Assembly (NCBI GenBank): GCA_003667245.1
Contig: RCNN01000075.1
Location: forward strand, 61,046 to 125,045
Origin: Heterostelium multicystogenum
Taxonomy: Eukaryota; Evosea; Eumycetozoa; Acytosteliales; Acytosteliaceae
DNA: 64,000 bases
Direction of reading: 5' to 3'
A model generated the notes under the pieces. That model saw nothing but the letters and a program-made list of their open reading frames with translations, searched no databases and had not been told where the DNA came from. The stretch's first letter is position 1, and each line of letters opens with the position of its first letter. Positions 13,070 through 25,269 of the stretch are shown piece by piece. Both the position numbers and the translations under genes were made by a program.

Positions 13070-13971
13070 ATGGGTGTAAATGCTAGCTCTACACTTAGAA
13101 CTGAAGAGATTGAGGAACTTCAGAGCCATTCAAAAGTTTGTATGTATTACTTTCATTACATTACATTGATTTTCAATTTGCTTTGATGATGATGACGATG
13201 ATGACGATGATGACGATGATGATGATCATCATCGGTTGAGAATCACTTTGAAGTGAATAATAAAAGAGGATTTTGACTTACACAGAGTTCTTACATATAA
13301 ACTATATAGTTTCACAAAAAGATATTAGAAGACTGTATAAAAGATTTAAAAGATTAGATAAAGAAGAGAAAGGTACTGTAAATGTAGATGATTTTTCCCA
13401 AATACCAGAGTTGTCAATGAATCCACTGCTGCCCAGACTCATTGCAATTTTCGATGTAAATAGAAATGGTCAACTTAATTTTGCGCAATTTGTAAATACT
13501 CTCTCTGTCTTTCATCCTAACGCTGCTAAAATAGATAAAATTAAATGTAAATAGGAAATGAAGTTGGGACAAACTGCTCCAATTGAGCTTTGACTAATCA
13601 TCTTTAATAATTATTATATTGCTACAGTATTATTCAAGGTTTATGATATCAACAATGATGGATTTATTACAAAACAAGAAATTCAAACAGTATTGACAAT
13701 GATGGTTGGAAAGAATCTTACACCGGAACAAATAGAAACTATAGTCGACGAAACACTACACGAAGCGGACAAGGAGAACAAAGGAAAATTGAATTTTGAT
13801 GCTTTTAGCTCTGTAAGTATAGATTGGAAGTAATTAGAGTTGAATCTATCGATGTTAATATATCATTCTATTTTGATAATATTCATTTAACCACATCATT
13901 GATATTTTTAGTCTTTGGAGAATGGATTCACTGATAATATGCTGTCAATTTCATTTAAACCATGTTATTAA
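13070..13971 (+). CDS. cnbA: Calcineurin B-like EF-hand protein
   Basis: Regulatory subunit type of the Ca2+/calmodulin phosphatase calcineurin, or its close relative CHP. Four exons: 13070-13139, 13310-13546, 13628-13812 and 13912-13971. Joined they give a clean 183-residue frame with no break. MGVNASS is a good N-myristoylation start. The first EF-hand is degenerate (DKEEKGTVNVDDF). The other three keep Ca2+-ligand spacing: DVNRNGQLNFAQF, DINNDGFITKQEI and DKENKGKLNFDAF. KRFKRLDKEEKG, PELSMNPL and FKVYDINNDG are family hallmarks. It could be the catalytic partner's main subunit or a CHP-like paralogue; I lean to calcineurin B. Intron 1 contains a hexamer microsatellite. Confidence 0.9.
13185..13231. 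repeat. GATGAC/GATGAT microsatellite in intron 1
   Basis: Near-perfect GATGAT/GATGAC units within the first intron of the calcineurin B-like gene. Confidence 0.9.
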
Positions 13972-14123
13972 GATGGATAGCACTGATAGCATATTAACTA
14001 GTCAATCTTTAACGATTGAAAGTAGAGTACTTTTAATAAATTTTAAAGCATGTCTTCGAAAGAAATTACAAGAATTTGAATATTTATTGATACTTATTTA
14101 TAATAATTGATGTTAATCTATTT

Positions 14124-15828
14124 TTAATAAACAATTGATGGACACCAAGCTCTGCCAAATGTATCATCCAAATAGAATTGTTCTGATTGATTATTCTCAA
14201 TTGAATATTTTGAAGTTACCATATTCTTTACCAGTCAGTGAATAAATATAACTCTCTGTTGTTGATACTTCATGGTAAATTGGATATACTCTTCCATCTT
14301 TGGCAGGAATCACATTGAGTTTGGTTGTTTGTTTGGTCAAGACATTGTATTTGATGAAACGATTATCTTTGTTTGAATGAATGAAGAAATGACCATTGTT
14401 GTCATGACATGCTGTGTATGTTGTATAATCCATTTGATGTTCTGAAATGGTTTTGTTTGTCAAGTCAAATCTAATTAGAATATTCTTATCAAATGATAAT
14501 GAATATAATATTCCATTCAAGATCATTGTTGATACCTGCTGTTGTGCATAATGTCGTGGTAATTGATGACATCTTTCAAATGTCATTGTTTTGATGTTGA
14601 ATCGATCAATTCGATGTGTTACAAAGCCATTAACCAAATAGATATGATCTTGACCATCATAACAAACTGATATGTGACAATCAGGAAGAATTCCTTCCAT
14701 AATACCAATATGTTCAATTGATTGAGATTTGATTGAATATCGAATCCATTTGTTTCGATTACTCAAACCACCAAATACATAGATATATTCATCAACTCTG
14801 ATAATTGATTGGAATGTATGCGAAAATCATAATCAAATTGTATTTGTTCGATTGAATTATTGTTTGAAACGTTGATGAGTGTTGCTCCTTTAGATTGGTG
14901 TGTTGTGAAGATATATGTTGATTTGTTTGAATCATAATCTTCATTGTTTGTTGTCTTTGATTTGATTGACAAATGTATTGATTGTTTGATGATTGATTGT
15001 ATTGATTTAAAATCGAATGGTTTGGTTATCAATGAATATGAATGTTGGCTGATATCATCGATTGCATTATGTTTTGAATGATTGATTGTATTGATTCAAT
15101 AGATAAAGAATCATTGATTGATGATTATTGTCGAATTGATTGATCAGTTGATTGATATCATATCGTTGATTGTATTGATCATTGAATATTGTTTGTTTGT
15201 TGTTCAAGATGAATGATAACAGAGATGAAGAAGACTCTATTGATGATATTAATGTTGTTGTCATGTATTTATCAGTGGTATCATTGTTATCATTGTTTGT
15301 TGTGTTGTCATCTTGATTATCATCTGTTGTATTTTCATTATTATTATCCTTGTTGTTATTAAAATGATTATTGATATTGATGATATTGATGAGGTGTTTC
15401 AATTGATTGATGTTGTTCTCGATTCGATCAATCAATGTTTGTTTGTTCTCTTTCATTGTATTCTTTAATCTTTGTTCTTCAATGATGAGATATTTATGAT
15501 ATTGTCCAAAGTGTTCTGATATCTCATTCTCTGTTGTTGTAATTGATTGTATCTCTGATACCAATGACTTTAATGAGCTCCACAACGATCTGAGAGTATC
15601 TTTGATTTCAAAGTGCTTTTCACAGGTCTCTGTTTGATTTTGATAAGTGTTATCTGACTCCAAGAGTATATTATTCAAATGTAGTCTGATATCATCGATA
15701 TGATTAATGTATTGATGACAAGAATTATCATTTTCCTTGATATGAATGATGATACATTTTGTACACATCAATATATTACATTTGTCACATATCAATTCAT
15801 ATGCTTTATTATGTAGAGTACATTTCAT
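14124..15828 (-). CDS. B-box zinc-finger protein with kelch-like C-terminus
   Basis: Starts at 15828 with a B-box: MKCTLHNKAYELICDKCNIL then MCTKC, with the final Cys/His in a HIKENDNSCHQYINH segment. A predicted coiled-coil helix region follows, then an Asn/Asp/Thr-rich loop. The C-terminal half of about 260 residues has beta-repeat character (for example YIYVFGG and HIYLVNG, later YIYSLTGK) like kelch or YncE-type propellers. Dictyostelids have many such B-box plus beta-repeat proteins of unknown role. Three frame breaks (near 15065, 14815 and 14215) separate the open segments. Without the last one the protein would stop at 14197; with it, the C-terminus runs on to FGRAWCPSIVY at 14124. Intronless. 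Only 152 bp separate it from the convergent calcineurin B-like gene. Confidence 0.75.
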
Positions 15829-17798
15829 GTCTTATAATAATAAATACATATATATATATAGATACTTTGAAAAGTGGTTAAGAGATATGTAGATGATGAT
15901 TATATAATAATTTCGACTTTCTTGTGTTGAATTCCCAACATTGATTGTTTTTCATTGTTATTGTACTAACAGCAGCAACATCACAAACAAAGAAAAGGAG
16001 TTTTTTGGAATTTTACCATATTAATTTGATAATTGGTTGAGAATTTGATCAAAAAACAGTTAATTTGGGAAATTCCAATTTTTATGAAACTGTTAATTTT
16101 GGTGTTCATTATAAAATCCCAAAAATCATAATGGGAGTATTGTTGACTGACCCACCCTTGTATCTTATCATTGACAATTTTCTTTTAGATTTCATGGTGC
16201 CAAAGAATAATGATATCGTCGAATCAGCTTTTACAATCAAAAGCTTGTCCTAAAATTATCATTATTCATTAGTTTGAAAAAGATTGGTTTATATTCATCT
16301 CAAAGTGCAACTCTAGAATATTAACTATTCTAATCATAAACTCTTAAATTCACATTCACAGATCTATATATTAATTTGAATTTTGCACCTTTGAAAGACA
16401 ATCACATTTTCGATAAACATTTCGATCTACCATGAAAAAAAGATAATTTTTTAAAAAAACAGTGCCACTTGAAAAAAAACAGCCGAATATTGAAAAATCG
16501 ATTCGAATCAACATAAAAAAAAGGAAAACTGAATTATTACTATTATTAGTATTATCCTTGAGGACCAAGGTTGAGTTGTCACTTTCAAATCGACAATCAA
16601 ATACTATTGTGAATTCTATATCATCTTAAATCAACTAAGTATCCAAGTTAATTAGAATACAAATTTAGTCAGGGTACTATTGTTTTTATTGAAGTACCAA
16701 TAAGTTTCAACATTCTTTTCTTTAGTGTTGCTCTTGTTGATAAAAGGATAGATGTCTATTTGCTACAATCAGTTTATATGATTTAGTGATTTTTTGTACA
16801 TTCCACATTTGTCAATTATAATGTCTATGTGAAATAAGTTCATGAAAATACTGTTATAAATTTGAAACACATTCCTTAAAGAAGTGGAACATCCCGTGAA
16901 ATTTATCTTTCCGAACTTTTAAACAAAAAAAGGATAATATTCCTCAGAAGTTGTAATCTTTTTGCTGTGAGCCACTTTAAGTCATACTTACTTCAATCCA
17001 AAGGTTAAATAACGAGGTGTAAAACATCACAAGTTACTATTGGCATGGGGTTTTAGTTAGAGATGGGAATTTATATAATTTTTGTCAACCTATCTTTTAC
17101 TTAACTTCAAAAAAAGAAAAAAACTAAAAAAAATTCAAAATATTAATTCATTTGAATCCATATTAAAAAAGTTTATTACTCTTAAAATGTAGCCCGAAAC
17201 AACTATCGAAACTAGATATTAAATTTTTTTTTGTAACGTGTATATAATCTCCAAATAAATACTCTTAACTTTTCCAATCTCGTTTGAACACTTGGGGGGT
17301 AATCAATATCATTTTGATTTGATAGTCGACAGGTATATAAAAAATTTGGTGAACCTCTCATTTTCATTGACATATGTGCCCATCAAATGAAAAGAAATGA
17401 AAACAAAAAAAATGAAATCCTGTGTCAATTTACATATTTTGTTGGCCAAATTACAAATCGAAATGATATCAAAATTGTTTAAAAGTTTGCGCCAGTAGCA
17501 TTCTGGTTCATAGTTGTGAAAATGCCAATCTCATACAAAATCCGATTTTCTTGAATTATAATTTATGACAAAACAAAAGGGTACCCGAACGCCCAATCAT
17601 TTCATTCATTTAAAATCACAATACCAAGATTATCCCTTGTGAGGGGGCATTCTTCAAGGAAAGTATCTTTAATGATCAAACGTATTTGAATGGATACACT
17701 TCAGTCACCAAAAAATAAAGTATAAATACATGCAAACAACTTTGTTGTTTATCATTCAAACAAACAAACAACCTTTGAACGAATAGTATATTTATAAA
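15829..17798. other. Two-kb spacer without a supported gene
   Basis: Divergent region between the B-box gene and the beta-propeller gene. Its base composition is less extreme than in other spacers and it is not simple repeats, yet I find no frame with a recognisable domain. An open frame at 16065-16253 (+) has no ATG and no family signal. It could hold a decayed gene or mobile-element remnant. The final 80 bp carry the promoter of the propeller gene. Confidence 0.4.
17720..17727 (+). promoter_or_regulatory. TATA box of the beta-propeller gene
   Basis: TATAAATA about 72 bp before the ATG at 17799, followed by a CAAA-rich leader. Confidence 0.45.
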
Positions 17799-18682
17799 AT
17801 GAATTTCTCACCAGAAACAGTTACTGGTAATATCATCGGTATTACGTATGCTCCTCAATTCTATGAGCAAAGTGGAACCTTATCCATGGTTCATCATGGA
17901 TATGATAATATTGGCCAACTTTGGTACGCCACCACCAACAACTTGGTCAACTGGAACGCAGATGTCCAAGTTCCTAATGTTCAAATTTCTTACGCCCCAA
18001 CCGTTGTGAATTTCCTTAGCTCCATGTTCATTATTTACCACGGTGGATCCAATGGTGGTGCAAACCCTACTGGTACTTTACATGTTGCCAAACGAACTGG
18101 TTCCACTTGGTCTCTCAATGCCATCTATAGACCAAGCACTGACTATGATATCACAGGATCACCTTCTGCAACAGTATTCAATGGTAGAGTTTATGCTGCT
18201 TACCAAAGTAAAAATCTAGTGGGAAAGTTGGTTTTGACATCATCAGCAGATGGTACTTATTCAAGCTGGAGTTTCAATATTCTTTCTGGTATTACAATTG
18301 AAGGAGCTCCGGCTATAGAGGCTTTCAACTCCAAACTTTACATTGTATTCCGTAGCCCATCTTTAGGAAATGGACTATATGTCATCAGCTCATCAGATGC
18401 TGTTTACCTGGACATCACCAGCGCTTATTTCAAATACTCAGGCAAAAGGAGATCCAAGTTTAGTTGTTGCTGGTACTAAATTAGTTTTGGCTCATCTCCA
18501 TGCTACAAGCCCAAAGATTCAAGTTGCCACCCCTCAATACCTCTGGAGTTTGGACCAATGATCAAGCTCTTGTTACCTCTGATCCATCTCAAGATCCAGG
18601 TGTTGGTGTATTCAATGGAAAAGTCGTTGTTGGATATACCTTATCAACCAATGCTGACCTTAACTACGTCAAAGAGCTTTAA
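17799..18682 (+). CDS. Predicted five-bladed beta-propeller (lectin/glycosidase-like) protein
   Basis: About 294 residues with no signal peptide or membrane helix. The sequence is made of roughly 55-residue repeats, each with a pattern like SPSATVFNGRVYAAYQ followed by a strand and a Trp-rich turn (SSWSFN, NWNADV, TWTSP, GVWTND). This is typical of propellers related to tachylectin, PLL-type fucose lectins or family 43/68-type glycosidase folds. No catalytic set can be assigned, so sugar binding is more likely than hydrolysis. Frame breaks near 18405 (extra T in a TTT run) and 18535 are bridged by the repeat pattern. Intronless. It is more GC-rich than its flanks, which fits high expression or horizontal origin; I cannot tell which. 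Confidence 0.7.
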
Positions 18683-18926
18683 AAAGACAATTAAGCAAGC
18701 TTCACACAGATACTATCTTTTCGGAGATTCTATTTTAAATAGGAATCCAGAAAAGCAATTTTTTAATAAACTATTTCATCTTTATAATCAATATTCTAAA
18801 TTATTATCTTGAAATAACATGTACAAACAAAACCTAAAAGCATGTCTTCGAGTGAAACGTGGTCAAATGAGAGTTTACCTGAGACCAAAGCACTATTATT
18901 TGCTAATATATAAATTTTAATTGATT

Positions 18927-20098
18927 TCAGGCTTCTTCATCAGATTCAACTGTAACTTCTTCATTGGAGATTGTTGTAGTTGTAGTTGAAGTTGTTGGCT
19001 CGTTTTCTATTTTTGATTCAGTGTTGGTCGAAGGTTTTGATTTAGTTATCTCTTTCCAATCACTTGCTTGGAAATTGTCAATCATCGATGGTTTTATCAA
19101 GAGATTACATGAATGTCTGGCTTTTGATATTGCTAAATCTACACCAATTGAATTTAATCCGATAAGATTTGCTATGGCGAGAACACTTCCCTTGCCACAG
19201 AAAGGATCCAAAATGGTTGTACATCCAATTCCTCTAATGTATTTAGCTGCTATCATACATGCATTTAGACCCATGGCTTTAGGCCAAGTCATTGCACCTC
19301 TAGGAGCTATGTCTGGAGTTTGGTCTAAATATGGCACATCATGAGAATTAATATCATCCAGTTCAGGTTGTCCATTTTTAGTACATACCTTGGTGTATCA
19401 GATTGCCAGGCTTCTTAGCAAAACAAATCATATGACTGAATGCAGATTTGGTTCCTCTTGAAAACTTTTCCAAGCTCTGGTGGTGACGATGTCATTAATT
19501 TATGCCATACTATCTTACAACCTGCGATCTCAGCACCTTTGGTGCACATGTATCCTTTATCCAAGTATTCATCAACCACTGCCTTATTTCCTTTTACTTT
19601 TCTTCTAACATCAGTTTGATAAAATATTGCTACATTGTTTTCAGACAACTAATGGTAGTTCGTCAGCGATCGATTATGTTAGAAGAGATGATTATTGATG
19701 CAGCTATCTAACTCATCTATTATGATACCTTGGAAGTAATTAAAGTAACAGCTTCAACAAACCATTGCTTGTATCTATCTAGAGTGAAACCACTAAGCTC
19801 AACAATATCAGGTAGAGATGTAATGACTGATGTGTTCTCTGAAATGCCATTATTCTTTACATATTCTAATGCATCCATACAATATACATTTCTTTTTTAC
19901 TGATTTCGGTAAGTCATCTATTTTCTTATTTTCCTTCAGTGTAAGATTAACTTCAAACTCTAATTGAAATACTGTTTGTAGCTCTATTTCATCTTTACTA
20001 TCTTTACTATCTTTACTATCGTTATTATCTTTATTATTATTATTATTAGTATCTTTATTATCTTTATTATTACTATCAATATTTATTAGATTAGACAT
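18927..20098 (-). CDS. SAM-dependent methyltransferase of a bacterial-type family
   Basis: Exons 19729-20098 and 18927-19648, intron 80 bp; about 363 residues. After an Asn/Asp/Lys-rich start come a VYCMDALEYV strand, the motif TSLPDIVELSG, a conserved NNVAIFYQTDV strand, and KIVWHKL. The SAM-binding motif ILDPFCGKGSVLAIANL-(I)GL follows, then IGVDL. The order 'TSLPD ... YQTD ... DPFCGKG' is shared with bacterial and eukaryotic class I methyltransferases of unassigned substrate. DPFCGKG also occurs in THUMP/TRMT11-type RNA methyltransferases, so an RNA target is possible (inference). Frame breaks lie near 19890 (A6 run), 19440 and 19368. The C-terminus is a Thr/Glu-rich tail. Confidence 0.8.
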
Positions 20099-20315
20099 CT
20101 TATATTTCGTTTATAAAGTTGCAATCTGACATATTCCCAGTTGTCAAATGTTTTTTTTAATTTTAAGTAACAGATGTTTGGTAACTATTGGTTTAAAAGC
20201 TAAATTTAGCCAACCAAATATTATAATAATTATTATTATCAAATAAAAGTTATAAACATGAAAAGAGTTTTATTAACTTGTTTTTTATGTTTGTTTCTTT
20301 TTCTTCTTCTTTGAT

Positions 20316-22837
20316 TTAAATAAATCGTTGGTGTTTGAATTTTGATACGATTGGTGGAGATAATAGTATTTCAGATGCCTTCAGGAGACTTTGGTGACTG
20401 CTGAATGGGCTATTTCGAACTGATGATTCAAATTCATTGACACTCGAGTTAGAAGGTGATGAGTGGATGTTGAAAGGATTTGTCGTTGTTGTTGCTGTTG
20501 TTGTTGTAGTAGTTTGCATTATCGATGAGGTACTATTAGACAGAGAGTTGGATGATGTTGCTGGTTGGGGATTGTTGCCGTTGAAAACTGGAAGAGAATT
20601 TCTTCTATTTGCTCCAGAAATGCTATTCCAAGGTATACGTAATCTAGAGTGCTTGAAACTGGTCTCTTCAATGTTAGCTTTAATAACAAGATAGGAAATG
20701 ATTATGCCCAAGATAAATGATGAAACTAACAGTGATATATAGTAGTTTTTATCCTCTTCATGCTTTTGCTCCAAACGATTGATTCTTTCACGAAGTAGGT
20801 TCAGCTCCTTTGCGATGTCCTGAGATATCTTTTTTTCAATTGATTGCTGCTCAATAGCAACCCTTCGCTCTAGATCATTACCAAGCTCAGCAAATACCAT
20901 TGATCACATTCATAATCTTTGTGAAATCTTCATCCATACTCCTGAACCTCTCTGAGTAATGTGTTTCCAGTTTCTCAAGATACTTGTTTGATATGGATTG
21001 ATTGATTTCAACAGACTTTACACGATTGGCCAACAATTGCAAAATACTCTGCGGACTAGCTGATTCCACATGTGCTGTGCCATGGTCATCTACATTCTCT
21101 TCATTACCAACATTTGTTTGATGGTGAGCTGTATTTCCATTTGGAGATTTATCAGGGGAAGGTGGTGAATAAGATTCTCTTGCCTGTGTTAAATTCATTG
21201 AAACTTGCTGCAACTTTGTCCACGAAATAGTTTCATTCTCCTTTTCTTGTCTTTAGTTTAGGTGATGGTGATCCAAATGTTATATTATTATTCATTCTAT
21301 TTAAAATAGATTCCACTTCTTGAATATTAATTCCGACCTCTGAATCAAAAAACAAGTATTAATATATATTAACTATTCAAATCTATTGAAGTGTAACATA
21401 CGGTTTTTTAAATCATCAATCATGGTTGATCCATAAACTTTGATGTCTGATAATGTACAATACATTTGGTTGCCATAGTTGGTCAGAATTTTAATCTTCA
21501 AGTACTTATACCAGGACTTCTCCTTCAAAACAAAGTACTGTGGTTTTCTAACGTTTTTCAGCTGTAAAGTTACCAAGAAAATGCCATGTACTACTTGGAT
21601 ATTTGTTGATACCCATAACTACGAAATCCTTGAACATCGACGAGAAGAATTCATAATTTGCCAACTCGATAATCTGTATACCAATCTCTTCACACAATTC
21701 AATAACGAACCAAGGACTGGTATTACATTGATTAAGCATATATCGATCCTTTGATGAATGGAGGATACTGCTCACCTCTCTTGCCTCTGGATTGGTCGCC
21801 AACACAGTTGCACCACATTCTGCACTTGCATAGTTGAATTTGTCGGGCAGGTCTTTCGGTGTGCGGACAGTCGGGTAGCTTGTCTGGTTTGCCACTGTAT
21901 TGTTCTGCGTCAAGGCGAGTGCCGAGTTGGTCTCTGTATCAGCCAGTGAAAATATTACTTTTTGAGTGAACTTATTGAGTGGCTCCACTAATAAAAACAA
22001 AATATATTAGAATAACTATCATTAAAGAATACTACTACAATACTATAAATACATTTAAGATCACTATTAGAATCTTGATTCTCCTGTAGTTTTGTTTCTC
22101 TTTGTGTCTCTGCAATTTGCTGTTGTTCAATTTCTTTTTCTTTCTGTTCAATTGATGTGATCACATCTCTATGTACAGTCTCAAGCACTGTTGATATCTT
22201 TGGTATTTCTTCGGTAGTAGTGGGTGGCTGCTCCTCTTGTTGTTGGTTTTGTTGATCCTCTTGGTTATTTTGATCTATTTTCTTTGTGCGATCCTCTTCT
22301 GGCTGTTGTGGATCATTTTCTATGTGTTGTTCATGCTGTTGATCTACACCTTTTATATTTGGCTGACCTTCATCTGATTGATTCTTGTTTTCTGCTCCTG
22401 TGTGTTACTATTACTACTATCATTTTTATGAATTATCACTATCTTTGGGAGTCTTAGTTCTTCTATTACTACTTTTTCTTGATCTGGAGTCTTGTTTTCA
22501 CTATTATTGATTGAATCGGATTGAACTGTATCCGGTTCATTTGAATTTTGTCTAGTATCTTCTTTCTTATCGATATTGCTCTTTTCTTCAATTTCGACAT
22601 TAACAGGTTCACCATTATTTTGTTGTGAAGCAGTTACAGATAGTTTGGGATTATCTTCCTTATTTATACCTTTATTCTCCTCAGTTGTTGAAGCTTGGGG
22701 ATCATTCTTGATAATACTCTCAGAATTAGTTTGATCCTTATCTTTTTCTATTTCTAAACTAGTAGGCACATATTGTAAAATATTAGGTATTGATTGAGTT
22801 TGTGAAGGTATTGTATTTGGTTGCTCATTATTTCTAC

Positions 22838-22875
<38 letters not shown>

Positions 22876-23126
22876 CAAGTTGTTGATGTTGTTGTTGTTC
22901 TTTTTGAATATCTGGTATTGTAGTCTGAGGAAGTATCTCAGATGGAGTATTTAAAATATCATTTAGTAACTTTGAGTGCAGGTTGTTCTTGTTCTTGTTG
23001 TTGTTGTTGCTGTTGAGTATTTATATTCTCTAATATTGATTGAGAAGTACAACTACTACAATATATCAACAATAATACAGATATTAAAAAAGTATAAAGA
23101 TACAAAGAAATAAGAGATGATTTCAT
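20316..23126 (-). CDS. ER SUN-domain membrane protein (SUCO/Slp1/osteopotentia-like)
   Basis: Family members sit in the ER membrane with the SUN domain in the lumen and help fold or stabilise membrane and secreted proteins. Exons: 22053-23126, 21402-21987 and 20316-21339. An N-terminal signal peptide ([20 protein letters not shown]) is followed by Gln- and Glu/Asn-rich low complexity. The SUN domain then has hallmark stretches: [56 protein letters not shown] and [11 protein letters not shown] coiled coil ([20 protein letters not shown]) resembles the one in SUCO. A membrane helix ([17 protein letters not shown]) precedes a Ser/Thr-rich tail of about 100 residues, presumably cytosolic. About 890 residues. 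Several frame breaks: near 22965, 22835, 22400, 21562 (A5 run), 21255 and 20900. Confidence 0.9.
22838..22875 (-). repeat. CAA trinucleotide run (polyGln)
   Basis: About 12 uninterrupted CAA codons on the minus strand in the N-terminal region of the SUN-domain gene. A frame break lies at its end, where a repeat-length error is likely. Confidence 0.9.
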
Positions 23127-23376
23127 TGTTGATTGGTAGGTAAGTAGAGCTGGCTGATTCTAAATTTATTCAGTTACTATAGTACAATTGTCATTCTAAT
23201 ATATATTAAAGTAAGCCTACTTGTTTAACTTCTGTTCAAGTAGTAGATGAGTCAGAACCCTACGGCACGCCAACAACATGTTCTTCCCAATATTATTATT
23301 TATAATTTCAAAATTAAATTAATTCAATTTTTAAACTGACGTGTCGATTTACTATTCATTCATATTATTATTATTA

Positions 23377-24787
23377 TTAATAGTTTATTGTGGTGGTACT
23401 GGTGCTACTGTAGTTGTTGGTGCCGATACTAATAGAGGTGATATGCTGGATGGTGTCGATCCTACGATTGGCGACGTTTGTTGGGACGCTGCTGCTGTTG
23501 CTGCTGCTGTTGTTGCTGGTTGTTGTTTGTTGCGGATGTTGTTGTCTTCTTTGTTTTAGTTGTTTGAGTTGTGCTGCAGAACTACTGCTGCTGTGTTTGG
23601 ATATCTTTGAAACTGAAGATAAAGTAGGTGATGATGTCGATTTCACCATACTGCTGCCATTCGATGAGGATACTGCGGAGTTACTAGAGTTGTTGCTGTT
23701 GTTGCTGTTGTTTGGATATAATGAAGCATTGACTACAGGGGATGTAGCACAGAGAAAAGTGGGAATTGTATCTTATTTGGCGAAACCAGACGTTGGTTCA
23801 ATTGCTTGACAATAAAATTCTGGAGGAACTGACCGAGTTTTCCTGGCTCTTTCAACACTGTTTCATGACCCATCTTTGTGATCATTCTCATTGTCAATGA
23901 TGGTGACTCTTTCAAATATAGAGTACACATTGGATTTGTATGATTTGGAATATATAAAACAAACTATATATAACAAACGGTGGTTAGTTAGCATGCTATA
24001 CCAAATGATAATGATGATTATATATATGAATAGCTGATTGATACTCACATTACCAGTTAATTGCTTCAATGAAATCTTGGTTTTAACAGGTAAACAAGCC
24101 ATATGCTTCTGTGGCCAATTCAACCAGAGCTCGGTTGATGCAGTAACTGATGCATCTCCAGAGTAGATTATGTCGAATTCGAAAACATTGACAGATGCGT
24201 TCACCGGTGAAATCAACTTGATAGTACCAATCTCTGGTGTAGTAGAACCTATATTAATATCAGAGAATGACAGATTACCCTACAAGTAGCAATAGTAGTA
24301 GGTAGTAGAAGTAGCACAATGAAGATGTCAGTAAGTTACTGTGCATTGATGTTTGAAGTGTTCAAGATTGATCGGTGCCAAATACACATACAATGAAATC
24401 AGGTTTAGAATCATCGTCAGATGCCAGGTTGTTTAAAACATTGTAGAGTGATTGTGAGAACTGTTGTGAATGGTTGATCTCTTGCAAGAGACGCTTGGTA
24501 ATGAAGTTGATCCATTTGCAGGTTTCAATGGAGGTTGGTGGAGTGTCTTTGCTAATGGCAAAATCGAATGGCTCGCTCGAACCAGATGAAAATAGAATCG
24601 ACTTTTTCTTTGCTGCACCGTTGGCAGCGTGTTGCTGTTTGCTCTGCTGTTGCTGTTGAATTCGCTTGCTATTCTCCTTTGAAGGATCGACTTTCTTTGC
24701 CAACAATCTAAAGAACAAGTACAATATAGTGACTGTCGAGAATATGATTCCCAAGAGGAATCCAATGAATATATGATACATGCTCAA
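23377..24787 (-). CDS. SMP-domain lipid-transfer protein (TEX2/Nvj2-like)
   Basis: Three exons: 24392-24787, 24049-24279 and 23377-23961; about 403 residues. The protein starts with a membrane anchor (IFIGFLLGIIFSTVTILYLF). A Gln/Lys-rich linker follows, then an SMP-type domain beginning ETCKWINFITKRLLQEI and continuing IGNLSFSDINIGSTTPEI and FEFDIIYSGDASVTASTELW. SMP domains form lipid-binding tubes at ER contact sites; TEX2 and Nvj2 have the same anchor-plus-SMP order. A Ser/Gln-rich tail follows. No PH domain is visible. One frame break lies near 23750. It shares a 480-bp divergent promoter region with the Hikeshi gene. Confidence 0.85.
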
Positions 24788-25269
24788 TCGTTCAATCTAT
24801 TTAATAGATATATATAGATATATAGATATATAGGTATAGGTATATATTTAGATATTGATAAAGAAGGCAACACAAAAGCAATTGGTGACAGATGAAACGA
24901 ATGCCATCATCTAGATTAAAGATTAAAAAAAAAAAAAAATTAACAAAAATTGATTAATCAATTTTTTGTCACCATCATCGTCATCGTAGGGACCACCACC
25001 ATGGGGCTGAAACCATCATTGACAACCATTCACTTATTCATTCATTAATTACAATCAAATAAACATCTGGATACATAAAAGAGGTGTGGCAAAATAAATT
25101 TAATTAGCAACAACAACAAAGTTCATTTTCAATAAAATCGTTGATTGTCAAATTATTACTTCACTCTATCTTCTTTAGTCATTATAGGTTTGATTCATTT
25201 TATTGTTCTTGTTGATTAGCATTCATTATTCATAGTTCATAGTTCATAATTCATAGTTCATCTACTAAA
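24788..25269. other. Divergent promoter region
   Basis: Between the SMP-domain gene (leftward) and Hikeshi (rightward). Contains TATAGATATATAG repeats near 24800-24840, an A13 run near 24928, and direct repeats of TTCATAGTTCATAG near 25225-25260. No gene seen. Confidence 0.5.

Noticed and set aside
16065..16253. Open frame in the large spacer
   Set aside because: Starts with TTG, has no recognisable motif and no support on either side.
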